Shown: positions 51,776-62,248 of the stretch, in pieces
Position numbering within the stretch: position 1 is the first letter of the stretch
Layout of the letters: every line of letters starts with the position of its first letter
NCBI GenBank assembly: GCA_018268855.1
Contig: JAFDVR010000010.1
Location: forward strand, 44,815-108,814
Direction of reading: 5' to 3'
From: Acidobacteriota bacterium
GTDB lineage: Bacteria > Acidobacteriota > Terriglobia > Terriglobales > Acidobacteriaceae
Length of the DNA stretch: 64,000 nt
The notes under the pieces: generated by a model
What the model saw: only the letters and a program-made list of their open reading frames with translations
Databases searched by the model: none
What the model was told of the DNA's origin: nothing
Made by a program: the position numbers and the translations under genes

Positions 51776-53296
51776 TTACTTCGCCACACTCAGCGCCCAG
51801 CGGGCCAGGTCTTTCGCCGCGGCAAACTGGTCATATTCAACCGGCAGCTTCTTGCCGTCGGTGTACTCGTTGTAGAGCCACGGGTCCACAATCGCCAGCA
51901 CGCGGCCTTTGCCGTACTTCGCTTCTGCAATAAATATTTCGCCTTCAGTGTGCAGATGGTCGCGCAGCACAGCCTTCGCGGGTTCCTGCACGGCAATCGT
52001 GCAGACCTCTTTCATGTACGCCGTATGCGCATTCTCAAATACACCGGTGGTCGCCGGTATCTCCACCTTCGCCTGCTCCCATTTGTTCCCTTCCACCGTG
52101 TTTTTAATCACCGGATTGAAGTGAATGCCGAATCGCTCACTCAGCATATTGGTATGTACAAATTCGGTATTGTGCACATCGTTCATCATCATGATGAGCA
52201 CCCCGCCGTCGCTGACCCACTTCGTGATCGCCTCCACATCTTTCGCATTGACATAGTGTGGGTCCGGGTTCTTTGCCGGAATATCCGGAGACACAATGAA
52301 GTACACCGAAGCATTCTTCAGATGTTCATACGTTGGCTCATCCACCACCTCGGTCAGCTTCGCTCCGTAGCGCCGGAAGGCGCGGCCAAAGAACGAGAAG
52401 CCGCTGTCCGCATCATCATCCCATTTGTAGTGAAAGAGAGCTTCATTGCCATGCGGATCTTTGCGGCGCTGCGAGTTGAACCATGCATCCATGGCAACAA
52501 CTTTGTCCTGCGCCAGCAGCGCCGTACCAGCCTGGTCGAGCTCGCTCGATAACATCATGGCCGCCGCGGCCTCGGTCATGTCCTGACCTTTAGCATCCAC
52601 AGCCGCACCATGCAGAGATTTGGCAGCCTTCAACGTTGCAGCCTGATAGCTCTTTGGGAGATATCCCAGCCGAACAGCCTTAAGCACGGCATAATCGCGA
52701 ACACGTGAAGCAATCGGATCGTTCAGTGCGCTCTGCTTCTCGACCGCCATCCTTTTCAATTCGCCCAGAAATCCGTCCCGTTGTGGAGACATGATGCTCA
52801 TCATCTCGAGGGAATCCACAATCGCAGCCATCTTCCATGCATCGGCAGACTTGCTTTTCGTTTTTGCGGAAATGGCATGCGTCGAGAGCAAGTCACTTGT
52901 AGCAGCAAAATCCTCATGCACAGTCGCCGAATACAACGAAAGAAACAGCGCGCCGGAGTAGGTCTGTTCTGGAGAGAGCGGCTCTCCATTTTTCACGCGC
53001 TCCAGCAAAGAGGTATGCAGCGCATCCGCAGCCTTCCAGTATTTCGGCTGCAAAGTCACGCGATAGATAGTCATCAGCGCTGGCCCATCTTCAATGGAGA
53101 ATTCGCCCTTCGACTCCATCACGTTATCGATCGCGCCGCGTACCAGCTTGAAATCTTTGCCATCGGCATTCGTGTGCCACTCGGCGATAATCCCTGTCAG
53201 CGCAAGCCCATGCGGCGTCTCAGCAAGGGCCGCATGGCCCCCCCAAACGGCAGCTAAAGCCACGGCAACCCACCGGAACGCACGCAATCTTGCCAT
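51776..53296 (-). CDS. Secreted two-part protein with C-terminal DUF4350-like domain
   Basis: A 506-residue exported protein (signal RWVAVALAAVWGGHAALAE). The N-terminal 270 residues are helix-rich and reminiscent of the (alpha/alpha)6 barrel of GH88/GH105 unsaturated-uronyl hydrolases, but their catalytic Asp motifs are not obvious, so activity is doubtful. The C-terminal part (WFNSQRRKDPHG, FGRAFRRYGAKLTEV, ISDGGVLIMMMNDVHNTEF-like VSDGGVLIMMMNDVHNTEF, KGRVLAIVDPWLYNEY) matches the DUF4350/glutamine-amidotransferase-like fold often fused to GH105. A sugar-degradation role is an inference. It follows the collagen-like gene on the same strand after 32 bases. Confidence 0.65.
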   Translation of the reverse strand: MARLRAFRWVAVALAAVWGGHAALAETPHGLALTGIIAEWHTNADGKDFKLVRGAIDNVMESKGEFSIEDGPALMTIYRVTLQPKYWKAADALHTSLLERVKNGEPLSPEQTYSGALFLSLYSATVHEDFAATSDLLSTHAISAKTKSKSADAWKMAAIVDSLEMMSIMSPQRDGFLGELKRMAVEKQSALNDPIASRVRDYAVLKAVRLGYLPKSYQAATLKAAKSLHGAAVDAKGQDMTEAAAAMMLSSELDQAGTALLAQDKVVAMDAWFNSQRRKDPHGNEALFHYKWDDDADSGFSFFGRAFRRYGAKLTEVVDEPTYEHLKNASVYFIVSPDIPAKNPDPHYVNAKDVEAITKWVSDGGVLIMMMNDVHNTEFVHTNMLSERFGIHFNPVIKNTVEGNKWEQAKVEIPATTGVFENAHTAYMKEVCTIAVQEPAKAVLRDHLHTEGEIFIAEAKYGKGRVLAIVDPWLYNEYTDGKKLPVEYDQFAAAKDLARWALSVAK

Positions 53297-53328
53297 CCTT
53301 CACCTCTCAGCAACAGGATAGCTCCCAG

Positions 53329-56300
53329 CTACTGGCAGGTGAAGGAAGACCAGACATAAAGTGGTCCGGTAACAGAGGCCGTCATCTTGAAATCCATCAG
53401 GGAATCGGCCGCAAGAGCTCCCGGCCCCGTGCATGCTGTAACACTGTTTGCAGCAACGGTGCATGTGGCACCGCTGACAGTCGCCATACCCGCCAGAGAT
53501 GTGCCTGTACGGAAATCCACCGTCACTACGGACGAAGAGGTGTTCTTGAAGGAAAGGTTCGAAACCGTGCATGCGGGAAAATACGCTAACACCAAAGCGG
53601 CTTCCGATGCTCCTGTCTGATCATTGACCGGGTTGTAGTAGGGATTGCCGCCTAAGTTGCCCTTGACCGCATGCAGCGTGGTAAACATTGCTCCACCGGA
53701 AGCGCCTCCGCCTGCACCTGCATCACCCCGTGGGATAGTGAAATTCAGAATCGCCGCCGAACTGGTTCCACTATTAGTGATAGATGCATTCGTACCCGCA
53801 GCCCCGGTCGTCACGGTGCCAACGGTCACGGTCGCCGCACTTCCGTTCGGCCCCTGCGCTCCCGTAGCTCCAGTGGCTCCTTCCGTTCCCTGTGCTGCCA
53901 GCAATACCCAGCTCGTTCCAGAGGCAGCAACGTCCGTAGCAGGATTGACATTCGTATTCGCCAGCTTCGCAAGATAGGTCGATCCGTTGTACGTAGCCGA
54001 ATCATTAGAGGAATAGCTATACGTGGCACTCCACGGTCCGCGATAAATAAGGCCTGCCGCTCCCGTATCGCCCTTGTCACCCTTGGGCAACGTGAAATTG
54101 AGCACGGCAGCACTCTGCGTTCCGGAGTTCGTTACAGCAGCGGTAGCACCCTCGTTCACCGTGCCAATCGAAACAGTCGCCGGTCCCGCCGCGCCAGTCG
54201 CACCCTGCTGTGCCAGCACAGCCCATTTGCCGCTCCCTGCTCCAACATCGGTGGCAGGGTTCGCGTTGCTGCTCGGAGCGAGCGCGATGTACGTCGAACC
54301 GTTATAGAAGACCGCGTCATCCGCAACATATCCGGTGGAAGCCGACCATACTCCGCGATACGTCATGCCTCGCGCCCCATTTGTACCGGCAGTACCTTGG
54401 GGAATTGTGAAATTCAACACAGCAGCATTCGATGTACCGGTGTTCTGCACCTGCGCAGCCGAACCCGCCGCGCCGGTTGTTACCGTACCGATCTGCACAG
54501 TTGCCGCCGCGCCATCATGTCCATCAGCTCCGGCAGTTCCAGTTGCACCTGCATCGCCTTTTGCGGCAAGCAAGGCCCACGCAGTCATGCCGGATGCGCC
54601 AGGCGTATTGCCAACGTTCGCATCAATCGTCGAAACATAGCTCGCACCGTTGTAAGAAACGGCATCGCCCGTAAGATAACTGGTCGCCGGCACATACGTG
54701 CCCTGCCACACCATGCCTGCGCGTCCTGTTGCGCCGGTGGCGCCGGTAGGACCGGCAGGTCCTTGCAAGCCAGTATCGCCACGCAATCCCTGCGGGCCCT
54801 GGACACCTTGTGCGCCCGTATCGCCGCGATCTCCCTTCGCCCCTTGCGGGCCGGTTGCTCCCGTAGCTCCAGCAGGTCCGGTGAGTCCCTGCGGACCTGC
54901 CGCACCGGTAGTACCGTTATCGCCCTTGGAAGCCAGCAACTCCCACTGTGTAATGCCCGAAGCTCCCGGCGTATTCCCCTGATTGCCTGCAACGACAGAG
55001 ATGTATGCCGATCCGTTCCACGTCACCACATCATGCAGCGCATAGTTGGTCGAAGACGCATACGCGCCCACATACGCGCCAACGCTGTCTCCACGATCGC
55101 CCTTCGGCCCCTGCGGCCCTGTCAATCCCTGGATGCCTTGTGGTCCAGACACACCTTGTATGCCTTGCGGTCCGGTAACACCCTGCGGGCCTTGCGGACC
55201 TGCATCGCCACGCGCAGCCAACAGCGTCCACCATGCTGGACTCAGCTCCGGCGTATTGCCATGGTTCGCTTCCGCCAGCGACAACCAGGTCTGAGAGTCA
55301 CGAGTAACCACATCGTTCAGCGCATAATTCACGCTCGACTGGTAAGCGCCACGATACGTAATCCCCACCGGCCCCGGATCGCCTTTGTCGCCCTTCAATC
55401 CCTGTGGACCGGTTGCGCCGGCAAAGCCTTGGATGCCCTGTGGCCCCTGCTCTCCAGGAGGTCCGTTCAGACCCGGCAGACCGCGCTCACCCGGAGGCCC
55501 CATCGCTCCCTGCGGACCTACCGCACCCATCGCTCCGGTATCACCCTTGTCACCTTTGTCACCCTGCAAGCCGCGCGAGGTCAGCGCGCCCCACCATCCC
55601 GGAGACTCACTCGGCGTATTGCCGTGATTGCTGTCCTGCAACGACGCCCAGCTCCCGCCTTGCCAGATCACCACATCTCCCGCGGCATAATTCGTCACGG
55701 ACTGGTACACACCCTGATAGACAAATCCAGGCCGTCCCGTCTCACCCTTCTGGCCGCGATCGCCCGGCTCGCCTTGATCGCCCTTGAAACCCCGCTCGCC
55801 CTGAGGCCCCTGCTGTCCGGTCTCACCCTTATCGCCTTTCGCCCCTTGCAGACCGGTTGCCGCAGGCACCAGCACCGACCACTGCGAAGGCGATGCGCTC
55901 GGCGTATTTCCGTGGTTCGCATCGACAATCGAAATCCATGCTGCGTTCTCCCAGGTCACCACATCGTTCGTCGCGTAATTCATCGATGAGCGGTAGGTTC
56001 CACGAAATACCGCCCCTGGTGTTCCATCCGCTCCGCGCGGTCCCTGCGGACCAGCCGCGCCCGTATCGCCCTTCGGCCCTGCAGGGCCCATCGGTCCCTG
56101 TAAACCCTGAGGCCCTATCGGCCCAACAGCACCTGCGTCGCCCTTATCTCCCTTATCGCCCTTTGCTCCCTGAGTGCCACTCGCAACACTCGGCGTCAGT
56201 GCAATCTCCAGCACTGCAGGATGCGCCGTCTCATCATTCTCCTTGCTGTCAAAAACCACGTTCGCGGAAGAAGTGGTCAGCGCAATTCCAAAGTTCTGGG

Positions 56301-56823
56301 AAGGTGCGCTGATCCACTGCTGCACCAGTGCAGTCACATCTGCCGTCGCAAACTGCCCTGGTTGCGCAATCGCAAGCGATGCGGAACCAGCAGCAAGCGA
56401 TGGAGATGTCTGCTGCGTTACCGCCATCTCATTCCACGATGCGCGCACGCTCTGCACATTCACGGTCCCCGGCGCGTCCACGCGATTCACATAGACCCGC
56501 AGCGTCGCACGCGCAATCTGGGACGCACTCACTCCCACGGGCAGCGTTCTTAAATCGAACTGCAGCAGCGCCGTTGCGGAGTTGCTCACATACAGATTGG
56601 AGAGGCCACCGTAGTTCGCCTCAGGATGGATCGCATTCACATGCACATCGGCAACAAGCGTCGCCTGCTGCGCACCTGCAATCGAACACAACATCAAAGA
56701 CATCGCGGCAACGGCAGCGCGGTGCCGCAGATTCACGGTACTGAAAACCAAGGCCCTGGTCCTCACAAAACTAAAACTCAGCGATAGAGAGTGCAAATCA
56801 CGTGGCAATAACCATCCGCTCAC
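53329..56823 (-). CDS. Collagen-like surface protein with DNRLRE and CBM5/12-like modules
   Basis: A 1164-residue exported protein. A signal region ends at SIAGAQQ (about residue 52). A DNRLRE/CBM96-like beta-sandwich ([39 protein letters not shown]) spans to about 210. Then collagen Gly-X-Y tracts ([20 protein letters not shown] style) alternate with seven copies of a module of about 50 residues (Y-x-G-x-Y...NYA..DVVTW...N.GNTP...W..L) resembling CBM5/12 (ChtBD3). A Cys-containing C-terminal domain ([20 protein letters not shown]) ends it. It probably forms a trimeric fibre binding polysaccharide. It is divergent from pgm. Confidence 0.85.
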   Translation of the reverse strand: MSGWLLPRDLHSLSLSFSFVRTRALVFSTVNLRHRAAVAAMSLMLCSIAGAQQATLVADVHVNAIHPEANYGGLSNLYVSNSATALLQFDLRTLPVGVSASQIARATLRVYVNRVDAPGTVNVQSVRASWNEMAVTQQTSPSLAAGSASLAIAQPGQFATADVTALVQQWISAPSQNFGIALTTSSANVVFDSKENDETAHPAVLEIALTPSVASGTQGAKGDKGDKGDAGAVGPIGPQGLQGPMGPAGPKGDTGAAGPQGPRGADGTPGAVFRGTYRSSMNYATNDVVTWENAAWISIVDANHGNTPSASPSQWSVLVPAATGLQGAKGDKGETGQQGPQGERGFKGDQGEPGDRGQKGETGRPGFVYQGVYQSVTNYAAGDVVIWQGGSWASLQDSNHGNTPSESPGWWGALTSRGLQGDKGDKGDTGAMGAVGPQGAMGPPGERGLPGLNGPPGEQGPQGIQGFAGATGPQGLKGDKGDPGPVGITYRGAYQSSVNYALNDVVTRDSQTWLSLAEANHGNTPELSPAWWTLLAARGDAGPQGPQGVTGPQGIQGVSGPQGIQGLTGPQGPKGDRGDSVGAYVGAYASSTNYALHDVVTWNGSAYISVVAGNQGNTPGASGITQWELLASKGDNGTTGAAGPQGLTGPAGATGATGPQGAKGDRGDTGAQGVQGPQGLRGDTGLQGPAGPTGATGATGRAGMVWQGTYVPATSYLTGDAVSYNGASYVSTIDANVGNTPGASGMTAWALLAAKGDAGATGTAGADGHDGAAATVQIGTVTTGAAGSAAQVQNTGTSNAAVLNFTIPQGTAGTNGARGMTYRGVWSASTGYVADDAVFYNGSTYIALAPSSNANPATDVGAGSGKWAVLAQQGATGAAGPATVSIGTVNEGATAAVTNSGTQSAAVLNFTLPKGDKGDTGAAGLIYRGPWSATYSYSSNDSATYNGSTYLAKLANTNVNPATDVAASGTSWVLLAAQGTEGATGATGAQGPNGSAATVTVGTVTTGAAGTNASITNSGTSSAAILNFTIPRGDAGAGGGASGGAMFTTLHAVKGNLGGNPYYNPVNDQTGASEAALVLAYFPACTVSNLSFKNTSSSVVTVDFRTGTSLAGMATVSGATCTVAANSVTACTGPGALAADSLMDFKMTASVTGPLYVWSSFTCQ

Positions 56824-56926
56824 GCATAGGAACTTTCATTGTAGGGAACAACATCAAACTTCGCGAATGGAAAATCATCGCATCCAATGACTTATCCTGC
56901 TTGAGACTTCCAACGGAGCAAGACGC

Positions 56927-58585
56927 ATGAGCCAGAACCCCAACGCCGGAAAGCTGCCCGCACTCGATACCCTCGCCAACCTGCCGCGCCTCGTCAGCGA
57001 ATACTTCGCCACCATTCCCAATGCGGACGATCCCGGGCAGCGCGTCGCCTTTGGCACCTCCGGCCATCGCGGCTCCTCGTTGAAAGACTCGTTCAACGAG
57101 CGCCACATTCTCGCCATCACGCAGGCCATCTGCGAGTACCGTGCGCAAAACGGCATCAACGGCCCGCTCTATCTCGGCATGGACACGCACGCGCTCTCCG
57201 AACCAGCCTTCATCTCCGCGCTGGAAGTGCTCGCCGCCAACGGCATCACTACACGCATCGATGCCGGCCGCGGTTACACGCCCACGCCCGCGCTTTCGCA
57301 CGCCATCCTCGTTGCCAACAAAGGCAAAGACCTCAACGCAAAAAACACCGGTCTCGCCGACGGCATCGTAATCACGCCCTCGCACAATCCGCCCATCGAT
57401 GGCGGATTCAAATACAACCCGCCCAACGGTGGCCCCGCGGACACGAACGTTACTAAGTGGATCGAGAACCGCGCCAACGACCTGCTCAAAGCGAATCTCG
57501 AAGGCGTCAAGCGCATTCCCTTCGCGCAGGCGCTCACCGCATCCACCACGCAGAAGCACGACTACGTCTCCGAGTACGTCAACGCGCTCGGCGCCGTTAT
57601 CGATCTCGACATCATCCGCAACAGCAAACTCAAATTCGCAGTCGATCCGCTCGGAGGAGCAGGCGTCGCCTACTGGCCGCGCATCGCCGAGCAGTACAAG
57701 CTGCCGCTCGAAGTGCTCTCCACCACCGTCGATCAGACCTTCCGCTTCATGACCCTCGATTGGGATGGCAAGATCCGTATGGACTGCTCCTCGCCCTACG
57801 CAATGGCCAGCATGATCGCCAATAAAGACAAGTACGATGTCTCCTTTGCCTGCGATACCGACCACGATCGTCACGGAGTCGTTGCGCGCTCCGTAGGTCT
57901 TCTCAATCCCAACCACTACCTCTCCGTCGCAATCCAATACCTCTTCACCCATCGCAACGGATGGAGCAAAGACGCCGCCATCGGCAAGACGCTCGTCTCC
58001 TCCTCCATGATCGATCGCGTAGCCGCAGGCATCGGCCGCAAGGTCCTCGAAGTTCCCGTTGGCTTCAAGTGGTTCGTCGAAGGCCTGATGGACGGCTCGC
58101 TCGGCTTCGGCGGCGAAGAATCCGCCGGTGCCTCCTTCCTGTGCATGGACGGCTCGCCGTGGTCCACCGACAAGGATGGCCTCATCCTCGGCCTGCTGAG
58201 CTGCGAGATGACCGCCCGTACCGGCAAAGACCCAGGCGATCTCTACAAAGAACTGACCGCGAAATACGGCTCGCCCGTCTACCAGCGCATCGACGCCGCA
58301 GCCACGCGCGAAGAGAAAGCCAGGCTGGGCAGACTTACCCCCGCGCAGGTCACCACCAAAGAGCTCGCCGGCGAACCCATTACCCAGGTCCTCACCGAAG
58401 CCCCCGGCAACGGAGCCAGCATCGGCGGCCTGAAAGTCGCCACAGAAAACGGCTGGTTCGCCGCCCGCCCCTCAGGCACAGAAGACGTCTACAAAATCTA
58501 CGCCGAAAGCTTCAAAGGCGAAGCACATCTCAAGCAGATTCAACAAGAAGCAAAGTCACTCGTGGATAAAGCATTGGAAAGCTAA
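56927..58585 (+). CDS. pgm: Phosphoglucomutase (alpha-D-glucose-specific)
   Basis: A 552-residue cytoplasmic mutase interconverting glucose-1- and glucose-6-phosphate. [19 protein letters not shown] and the active serine loop [20 protein letters not shown] are present, then metal-binding [10 protein letters not shown], sugar loop [12 protein letters not shown], and the phosphate-binding [17 protein letters not shown]. Length matches the bacterial Pgm with the N-terminal extension. Divergent from the collagen-like gene. Confidence 0.96.
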   Translation: MSQNPNAGKLPALDTLANLPRLVSEYFATIPNADDPGQRVAFGTSGHRGSSLKDSFNERHILAITQAICEYRAQNGINGPLYLGMDTHALSEPAFISALEVLAANGITTRIDAGRGYTPTPALSHAILVANKGKDLNAKNTGLADGIVITPSHNPPIDGGFKYNPPNGGPADTNVTKWIENRANDLLKANLEGVKRIPFAQALTASTTQKHDYVSEYVNALGAVIDLDIIRNSKLKFAVDPLGGAGVAYWPRIAEQYKLPLEVLSTTVDQTFRFMTLDWDGKIRMDCSSPYAMASMIANKDKYDVSFACDTDHDRHGVVARSVGLLNPNHYLSVAIQYLFTHRNGWSKDAAIGKTLVSSSMIDRVAAGIGRKVLEVPVGFKWFVEGLMDGSLGFGGEESAGASFLCMDGSPWSTDKDGLILGLLSCEMTARTGKDPGDLYKELTAKYGSPVYQRIDAAATREEKARLGRLTPAQVTTKELAGEPITQVLTEAPGNGASIGGLKVATENGWFAARPSGTEDVYKIYAESFKGEAHLKQIQQEAKSLVDKALES

Positions 58586-58658
58586 ACACCTGCGAGGCAA
58601 GCGTCGCAACAGCTTCCATAATGTTCATGCGGAAGCTGACAATCCGGATCTACTGTCT

Positions 58659-58693
58659 CTCCCACTGGGAGGGATATAATTTTATCCGGAGGA
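58659..58693 (+). promoter_or_regulatory. Promoter with palindromic candidate operator of the PIN module
   Basis: TATAAT (58675-58680) is directly preceded by the palindrome CTCCCA-C-TGGGAG (58659-58671), sitting where the -35/-10 spacer would be. GGAGGA (58688-58693) then leads to the ATG at 58697, so the 5' leader is only about 10 bases. This layout suits autorepression by the encoded antitoxin/toxin complex. Confidence 0.6.
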
Positions 58694-58696
58694 TTT

Positions 58697-59170
58697 ATGG
58701 ATAACCTCAAGGCGGCAGATGCTGTTTGGGTTGCCACTGCTCTTCTTCAGGAAAAAGCCCCTGAGGCTTCGTTTCCAGTTGCCGAGATCGTGGAAAAAGT
58801 TCAGATAGAACATCTCACCTCCAAGCCAAAGCCGACCATTTATCTGCATGCCAATCAGCATTGTGTAGCCAATCGTCCTCCGAATGACGCGAGGCTCCGG
58901 ATGCTTATTGAAACAGACATGGGAAATCGGCGACTTTTTCACGAAGGCGATCAATTTCACCCTCTTCGCGCCCACGCCAGAACCACTCCAAAGAAGGAAG
59001 ACCTACCCCCCCGGTATCTGCCTCTCCTCAATTGGTACAAGGACTGGAGCGCATCACACGCAAAATCCTGGGAGGAAACCGATCCCATCCTGCGTCTGTT
59101 CGGCTTAGGAAAAGGTCTGTGGGCAGATGAAGATCCTGTTGAATATGTGCGGCATCTCCGGGAGGGATAG
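58697..59170 (+). CDS. Putative antitoxin of PIN module (winged-helix-like)
   Basis: A 157-residue basic protein. The N-terminal region (PVAEIVEKVQIEHLTSKPKP, then IYLHANQHCVANRPPNDARL and RMLIETDMGNRRLFHEGD) resembles small winged-helix proteins (DUF7669-like, from memory) with a conserved HCVAN segment, which could bind the palindrome upstream. The C-terminal part (WYKDWSASHAKSWEETDPIL) is specific. Its stop is 2 bases from the start of the PIN toxin gene, indicating a toxin-antitoxin operon. It is not a typical VapB (AbrB or ribbon-helix-helix) and is longer. Confidence 0.65.
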   Translation: MDNLKAADAVWVATALLQEKAPEASFPVAEIVEKVQIEHLTSKPKPTIYLHANQHCVANRPPNDARLRMLIETDMGNRRLFHEGDQFHPLRAHARTTPKKEDLPPRYLPLLNWYKDWSASHAKSWEETDPILRLFGLGKGLWADEDPVEYVRHLREG

Positions 59171-59172
59171 GA

Positions 59173-59595
59173 GTGAGCCGCATTTTTCTGGACACGAACA
59201 TTTTTATTTACATCTTCGAGAACCATCCTCAGTACGGGAAAGATGCGGCCATACTCCGCAACCGCATCCACGAACGCGGAGACGAGCTGATTACTTCTTG
59301 GATGACAGTAGCCGAAGTGCAGATCAGGCCGCGTGCTACAGGAAACGATGGACTCGCGGCACTGATCAAACAACTGATTATTCAAGGTTCCACGATCATA
59401 GGGTTCGATGAGGCAGCAGCCGAAACCTATACACAAATCCGTATCAACACTGGGATCAAAGGCCCTGATGCAATCCAGCTAGCCTGTGCCGCCGCCGCAG
59501 GGGTGGAACTCTTCGTCACAAACGACCAGCGTCTGGCGCGGCTTAGAATTCCCGGCATTCACTTCATCACATCCCTCGATCGCGTGCCCATCTGA
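59173..59595 (+). CDS. PIN-domain (VapC-like) toxin
   Basis: A 140-residue PIN ribonuclease. The acidic residues are in place: Asp7 (IFLDTNIFIYIF), Glu48 (SWMTVAEVQIRP), Asp in KGPDAIQLACAAA, and Asp in LFVTNDQRLARL. VapC relatives cleave tRNA or rRNA. The GTG start has GGAGGGATAGGA immediately upstream and overlaps the tail of the putative antitoxin gene spacing (2 bases), supporting coupling. Length is typical. Confidence 0.85.
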   Translation: MSRIFLDTNIFIYIFENHPQYGKDAAILRNRIHERGDELITSWMTVAEVQIRPRATGNDGLAALIKQLIIQGSTIIGFDEAAAETYTQIRINTGIKGPDAIQLACAAAAGVELFVTNDQRLARLRIPGIHFITSLDRVPI

Positions 59596-59669
59596 CATTC
59601 AGCGTCACGCATCAACCTCTCCTCAGCGTTCGCATCCTACCCCATGAAAAGAACGTTCAGGAGATTTGT

Positions 59670-60482
59670 ATGGCACCGCAGAACACCCCCACCCCCCGCC
59701 CGCTGGCACTCATCACCGGAGCATCGTCTGGCATCGGTTACGAACTCGCAAAGATCTTTGCGAAGAACGGTTATGACCTCTTCGTCACCTCCGGCTCAGA
59801 AAAGATCAACACCGTCCTCGAAGACTTCCGTTCGCTCGGCGTTCAGGTTATGTCTGCTGAGGTCGATCTCGCCGAACCCGAAGGCGCAGACAAGCTCTGG
59901 AGAGAAGTTGCCGCGGCCGACCGCAATCTGGACGTTGCCGTGATTAACGCAGGTGTTGGCGTCGGCGGACGTTTCGATTCCGAAACTGACCTCGAAGAAG
60001 AGATCAACATCGTCGATCTCAACTGCCGCTCCACGGTCATTCTTGCCAAGTATGTTGTCAAACATATGCGCCAGCGCGGTGCAGGCAAAATCCTCTTCAC
60101 CGCCTCCATCGCCGGGACCATGCCGACGCCGCTGGAAGCTGTCTACGGTGCCTCCAAGGCGTTCGTCCTATCCTTCTCCAATGCGCTGCACTATGAGTTG
60201 AAGGACACAGGCATCACCGTCACCGCGCTCATGCCCGGCGCAACGGACACCAACTTCTTCCACCGAGCCCACATGGACGACACCAAGGTAGGCAGTGAAG
60301 GCAAGTACGAGAACAAACCCGAAGACGTCGCCCAGCAAGGCTACGACGCTCTGATGAGTGGCGACGAAAAGGTCGTTGCGGTCTCTGTCAAAACCAAAAT
60401 CCAGGGGCGCATGGCCCCCATCACACCCGATCCGGCCCTGGCTGCCATGCACGAGAAAATGGCTTCCAAAAAGACCGCCTGA
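59670..60482 (+). CDS. Short-chain dehydrogenase/reductase
   Basis: A 270-residue classical SDR. Cofactor motif ALITGASSGIGYELAKIFAK (TGxxxGIG), NAG in VAVINAGVGVGG, and the catalytic Ser...YGASK (FTASIAGTMPTPLEAVYGAS) are intact. MPGATDTNFF follows. Substrate unknown; such proteins are often annotated as oxidoreductases of the YqjQ/DltE type. GGAGA precedes the ATG. A strong terminator lies just downstream, shared with the convergent sulfatase gene. Confidence 0.88.
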   Translation: MAPQNTPTPRPLALITGASSGIGYELAKIFAKNGYDLFVTSGSEKINTVLEDFRSLGVQVMSAEVDLAEPEGADKLWREVAAADRNLDVAVINAGVGVGGRFDSETDLEEEINIVDLNCRSTVILAKYVVKHMRQRGAGKILFTASIAGTMPTPLEAVYGASKAFVLSFSNALHYELKDTGITVTALMPGATDTNFFHRAHMDDTKVGSEGKYENKPEDVAQQGYDALMSGDEKVVAVSVKTKIQGRMAPITPDPALAAMHEKMASKKTA

Positions 60483-60494
60483 CCAAGTCACGCA

Positions 60495-60533
60495 AAAGAG
60501 GCGGGACCCTGATTTTCAGCGTCCCGCCTTTTT
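60495..60533. terminator. Bidirectional intrinsic terminator between SDR and sulfatase
   Basis: AGGCGGGAC (60499-60507) and GTCCCGCCT (60521-60529) form a 9-base-pair stem with a 13-base loop. AAAA lies on the left and TTTTT on the right, so it can serve both convergent genes. Confidence 0.88.
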
Positions 60534-60539
60534 ACGTCT

Positions 60540-62108
60540 TTACACTTTCGGTCGTTGCGCTTCCACCATCGTCAGACCGGTGTTGTAATCCAGTTCGCGC
60601 GGAAGATAGCCATCATTCTCCCGCTGCCTCGTGTAGCCGGCATTCTCCCATGTGCATTTGAAGTCCGGCCTCCACGCCCGGCGGCCCCAGTAGTAGCCAC
60701 GGAACGGATCGCGCGTCACATTCATGTGGTCAAGCAACTGGTCATGCAATTTGTTGCGTACCGCTGCATGCTCCTTCGAGTCGATGAGGTTGTGCATCTC
60801 CGCCGGGTCCGTCTGCAAATCGTAGAACTCGTCCGTGGTCAGCAGATTGACCGACAGCTTATACCGCCCATCACTAATGCCGCGCAGGCATTGGAATCCG
60901 CCGAATCCATCATGGTCCACCTCATATCGTCCAAACTCAAAATGCACGGTATCGCGCACCTTGGCCTTCGGATCTTTCAGAAGAGGCAGCATGCTCTTGC
61001 CTTCCAGCGTCTTCGGCACCTCGTGGCCAAAGTACTCCATCAGCGTGCCCGCAATATCGATATGCGACACCAGGCTCTTCGATACTGAACCCGCAGGCGT
61101 AGTGCCTTTCCAGCGCGCCACAAACGGAATATGCGTGATCTCCTCATACGTTACCGGCCCTTTGTCGATCAGCCGGTGTGCCTCCAAAAAAATGCCGTGG
61201 TCTGCCGTGTACATCACCAGAGCATCGGGAGCCACCGCATCCAGCTTGTTCAGCACGGTGCCAATCTCCGCATCAATAAAGGTGTGCGATCCGAAATATT
61301 GATCGGCATTCACCGGATGTTGCACAGCCACGGACGTGCCTTCCGACCAGATGCGCTGCATCTCAGGCTTGTCCGTCAGTGGATCGTTCACATTCTCCGA
61401 GTGCGGAAATTGGAAGCCCTTGTACATATTCGTGTACTCCACCGGACACAACCACGGATGGTGCGGCTCGTCATACGACACCACCAGCAGAAAATCTTCG
61501 TTCTTGTGCTTCTCCAGAAAGTCCACGGCCCGCTTGGTGCAGCGGCGTCCATAGCACTTCTCTGCCGGCCAGCTTCCATCCAGTCCGGTCTTCGGATCGC
61601 GGGATCGCACACGGTCCTCGGGCGACAACTCATTCAGGTAAGAACGCATGTCGTACCAGTGCTCCTTGTCCCATCCCGGAGCGGGCTTTCCTGTATCAAA
61701 ATAATCCGTTCCGGAAAGGTGCCACTTGCCCACAAAGCCGCACTTCACGCCTCGATCAGTAAGCCGCTGGCCGATGCTATGCGTGGTATCGCCCAGCGGC
61801 ATGCTGTTGCCCCACACGCCGTTCGTATGCGGATAGATGCCTGTCCACACTGCCGAACGCGCCGGGGCGCACACTGGCTGGCAGTTATATGCCTTCTCAA
61901 ATCGCACGCCTTCGCGCGCAATGCGGTCGAGGTTCGGCGTCTTCACGCCTGTTTGCTTGTTGCAGTTCAGCATGTCGTATCGCACCGATTCGCCCAGAAT
62001 CACCACGGCTTGCCGCGGTTTGCGGGTGGTGCTCTCCCCAGCCATCGAACTGGCCGCCACAGCAGAGACAGTGGTTCCAGCCGTCTTCAAAAAATCTCTC
62101 CGGTTCAT
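60540..62108 (-). CDS. Secreted S1-type sulfatase (Tat signal)
   Basis: A 522-residue enzyme with a Tat signal at the very N-terminus (MNRRDFLKTAGTTVSAVAAS). The formylglycine motif is canonical: CAPARSAVWTGIYPH. The second metal site is in MYTADHGIFLEAHRLIDKGP. The first metal motif reads VVILGESVRYDML, so the usual Asp of the DD/DS pair is Glu. It hydrolyses a sulfate ester in the periplasm. It is divergent from the polycysteine leader and the YeiH-type exporter, a notable pairing of sulfate release and sulfur export. Confidence 0.9.
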   Translation of the reverse strand: MNRRDFLKTAGTTVSAVAASSMAGESTTRKPRQAVVILGESVRYDMLNCNKQTGVKTPNLDRIAREGVRFEKAYNCQPVCAPARSAVWTGIYPHTNGVWGNSMPLGDTTHSIGQRLTDRGVKCGFVGKWHLSGTDYFDTGKPAPGWDKEHWYDMRSYLNELSPEDRVRSRDPKTGLDGSWPAEKCYGRRCTKRAVDFLEKHKNEDFLLVVSYDEPHHPWLCPVEYTNMYKGFQFPHSENVNDPLTDKPEMQRIWSEGTSVAVQHPVNADQYFGSHTFIDAEIGTVLNKLDAVAPDALVMYTADHGIFLEAHRLIDKGPVTYEEITHIPFVARWKGTTPAGSVSKSLVSHIDIAGTLMEYFGHEVPKTLEGKSMLPLLKDPKAKVRDTVHFEFGRYEVDHDGFGGFQCLRGISDGRYKLSVNLLTTDEFYDLQTDPAEMHNLIDSKEHAAVRNKLHDQLLDHMNVTRDPFRGYYWGRRAWRPDFKCTWENAGYTRQRENDGYLPRELDYNTGLTMVEAQRPKV

Positions 62109-62248
62109 AACGCAAAATCCTCCCTTGGATTGCTTGCGGGCATCCTACCTGTGCCCCATTCCATCTGGACACCGGTTTCCGAAGAAAAGACGTCTCCACG
62201 TCCACAACTCGGGACTAAATTCCTTTCGAACTTCTGCGCCTCAAGCCG

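Noticed and set aside
53671..55989. 772-codon open frame on the plus strand
   Set aside because: It is antisense to the collagen-like gene; repeated GGN codons create stop-free Arg/Ser-rich frames. No domain is recognisable.
53400..56200. CRISPR or tandem DNA repeat in the collagen-like region
   Set aside because: The periodicity is at protein level (Gly-X-Y and modules); DNA copies differ and there are no unique spacers.
56798..57952. 384-codon open frame on the minus strand
   Set aside because: Antisense to pgm and spanning its promoter.
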